In this document: positions 23,791-24,599 of the stretch, in pieces | How positions within the stretch are numbered: the first letter of the stretch is position 1 | How the letters are laid out: every line of letters begins with the position of its first letter | Assembly: GCA_041946685.1 (NCBI GenBank) | Contig: JBHGAV010000058.1 | Span: forward strand, 1-24,599 | Length of the DNA: 24,599 nucleotides | Direction of reading: 5' to 3' | Source of the DNA: JBHGAV01 sp041946685 | GTDB taxonomy: Bacteria; Acidobacteriota; Terriglobia; Bryobacterales; Bryobacteraceae | Position numbers and translations under genes: made by a program | Notes under the pieces: model-generated | The model's database searches: none | What the model saw: the letters and a program-made list of their open reading frames with translations, nothing else | Told to the model about the DNA's origin: nothing

Positions 23791-24599
23791 TCACTGCGCG
23801 GCGCGTTCCAGCGATACGATGCCGCTGCGGTAGTCCAGCGTCAGCACGAAATCCTGGAGCACGGCGTTGCCCAGATTGCCCCCACGCTGGTCGGGGTCTT
23901 CTCCTTCCCCGTAGCCTCTCCGGGCGTAAGCCACCTCGATGGCGCCCAGTTCGATGGTCTTCAGCGCTACCGACCGAACCCAGCCCTTGGTGAGTCGCGC
24001 GGCTCCCCTGTACCCCGCCGCGGTCATCGGGACACCCGACCGCGCCAGTTCCTCCAGGCCCAGCAGCCGGACTGTGGCGGGAAAGAGAATCAGACCCAGG
24101 CTGGAGCCGGTGTCGAGTGTAACAGGGACGGTCGTCCCATTGATGGTGCATTCGTCCAACAGGGGCAGCACGTCCCCGGCCCTGAATCGCATCGGAAAGG
24201 AGATCCGCCGGGCGTCGTCGGGCGGGGGATTCGGGGAGTCGTCCAGAAACCGTATTCGCCGGCGGAAATAGTCGATCTGGGTAACCCGTGACGCCAGGAA
24301 GTTGTTGCCCAGAACGCCATGCAGGGGACGCCCCAACTGGGCGGACACGCGAGAGAGAGCCAGCGCCACCACAGGGAGCCGCTCCACACCGAGGCCACCG
24401 ATGGCGAGGTGCTCTACGACCGCCGTGCGGCCGAAAACCCGCGCGCTGCCTGCGCCCCTGCTCTCGCTGCGGCTGGAGGCCAGAGGGAGGCGCAGCCGCC
24501 GTGCCAGCCCGAGGTCAATCGTCGAGGCGTGCGTCCCCGTGTCCAGTACGAAGTTGTAGGGCCCGCTGCCATCGACCGTCACCGCCAGCACGATCTGGT
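23791..24599 (-). CDS. tandem retropepsin-like aspartyl protease family protein (N-terminus outside window)
   Basis: The visible 269 residues read into the window edge without a start, so the N-terminus is missing. There are two retropepsin-like modules. The first contains VLDTGTH and GVLGNNFL. The second contains TLDTGSS and LGNAVLQDFVLTLDY. Retropepsin-like DTG proteins normally dimerise to form an active site from two Asp-Thr-Gly loops. Two modules in one chain could form an intramolecular site, as in pepsins. Proteins of this kind in Acidobacteriota are usually exported, but no signal peptide can be checked here. It lies upstream of the TonB-dependent receptor on the same strand with an 86-base gap. 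Joint transcription is possible but not shown. Confidence 0.82.
   Translation of the reverse strand, partial: QIVLAVTVDGSGPYNFVLDTGTHASTIDLGLARRLRLPLASSRSESRGAGSARVFGRTAVVEHLAIGGLGVERLPVVALALSRVSAQLGRPLHGVLGNNFLASRVTQIDYFRRRIRFLDDSPNPPPDDARRISFPMRFRAGDVLPLLDECTINGTTVPVTLDTGSSLGLILFPATVRLLGLEELARSGVPMTAAGYRGAARLTKGWVRSVALKTIELGAIEVAYARRGYGEGEDPDQRGGNLGNAVLQDFVLTLDYRSGIVSLERAAQ

Noticed and set aside
21311..23833. An 840-codon open frame on the plus strand opposite the TonB-dependent receptor
   Set aside because: It mirrors the receptor codon for codon, is rich in Arg, Val and Gly runs typical of antisense frames in GC-rich DNA, and shows no domain.
1..24599. CRISPR arrays, insertion sequences, prophage or tRNA genes
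   Set aside because: No regularly spaced direct repeats, transposase motifs, terminal inverted repeats or tRNA cloverleaf sequences were noticed by eye.

Overview
The window is a GC-rich, densely packed stretch of bacterial chromosome. It is dominated by housekeeping genes, with several secreted or envelope genes among them. There is an Oar-like TonB-dependent receptor with an N-terminal carboxypeptidase-regulatory domain, an S9 peptidase, a TIG/beta-propeller protein and a tandem retropepsin-like protein. This mix, with the high GC, suggests an Acidobacteriota chromosome, perhaps of the Solibacter/Bryobacterales type. That placement is inferred from gene content and has not been tested by phylogeny. 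I see no rRNA, tRNA, CRISPR array, insertion sequence or phage genes.

Layout: (1) 1-4.4 kb holds a possible C-terminal stub, a 7-TM membrane protein (+), then a minus-strand operon of gamma-class carbonic anhydrase-like protein, hisS and aspS whose ends overlap. (2) 4.5-8.4 kb holds a secreted S9 peptidase (+), cinA (-) and an exported protein made of three near-identical repeats (+). (3) 8.4-11.5 kb is a tight minus-strand operon of rimO, yacG, pgpA and a TIG/NHL propeller protein. yacG is only 57 aa. (4) 11.5-15.9 kb holds a receiver-like protein (+) meeting a second receiver protein (-) at a shared CTAG stop. The second receiver gene is the last of the operon rsmB-rpe-bamD-receiver. (5) 15.9-19.5 kb holds ttcA (+), a PhoA-type alkaline phosphatase (-) and a PHP-domain protein (+). 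(6) 19.5-20.3 kb holds two small plus-strand ORFs running into a frameshifted receiver-like gene on the minus strand. (7) 20.3-24.6 kb holds the TonB-dependent receptor (-) with a strong intrinsic terminator, followed upstream by a two-DTG retropepsin-like protein cut off by the window edge.

Functionally the window mixes translation and RNA/ribosome modification (aspS, hisS, rimO, rsmB, ttcA), nucleotide/NAD salvage (cinA), lipid and outer-membrane biogenesis (pgpA, bamD), carbon metabolism (rpe), and degradation or uptake of external substrates (S9 peptidase, alkaline phosphatase, TonB-dependent receptor). No single multi-gene novel system is evident. The points most worth a second look are: the three-repeat exported protein; two start codons sitting directly on a -10 box (probable leaderless mRNAs), one of them in a 24-bp divergent gap with a symmetric -10; a BlaI/MecI-like operator dyad; a receiver-like gene split by a one-base frameshift; a receiver that has lost its conserved lysine; and a receiver protein with a proline-rich linker and a distinctive C-terminal helix.
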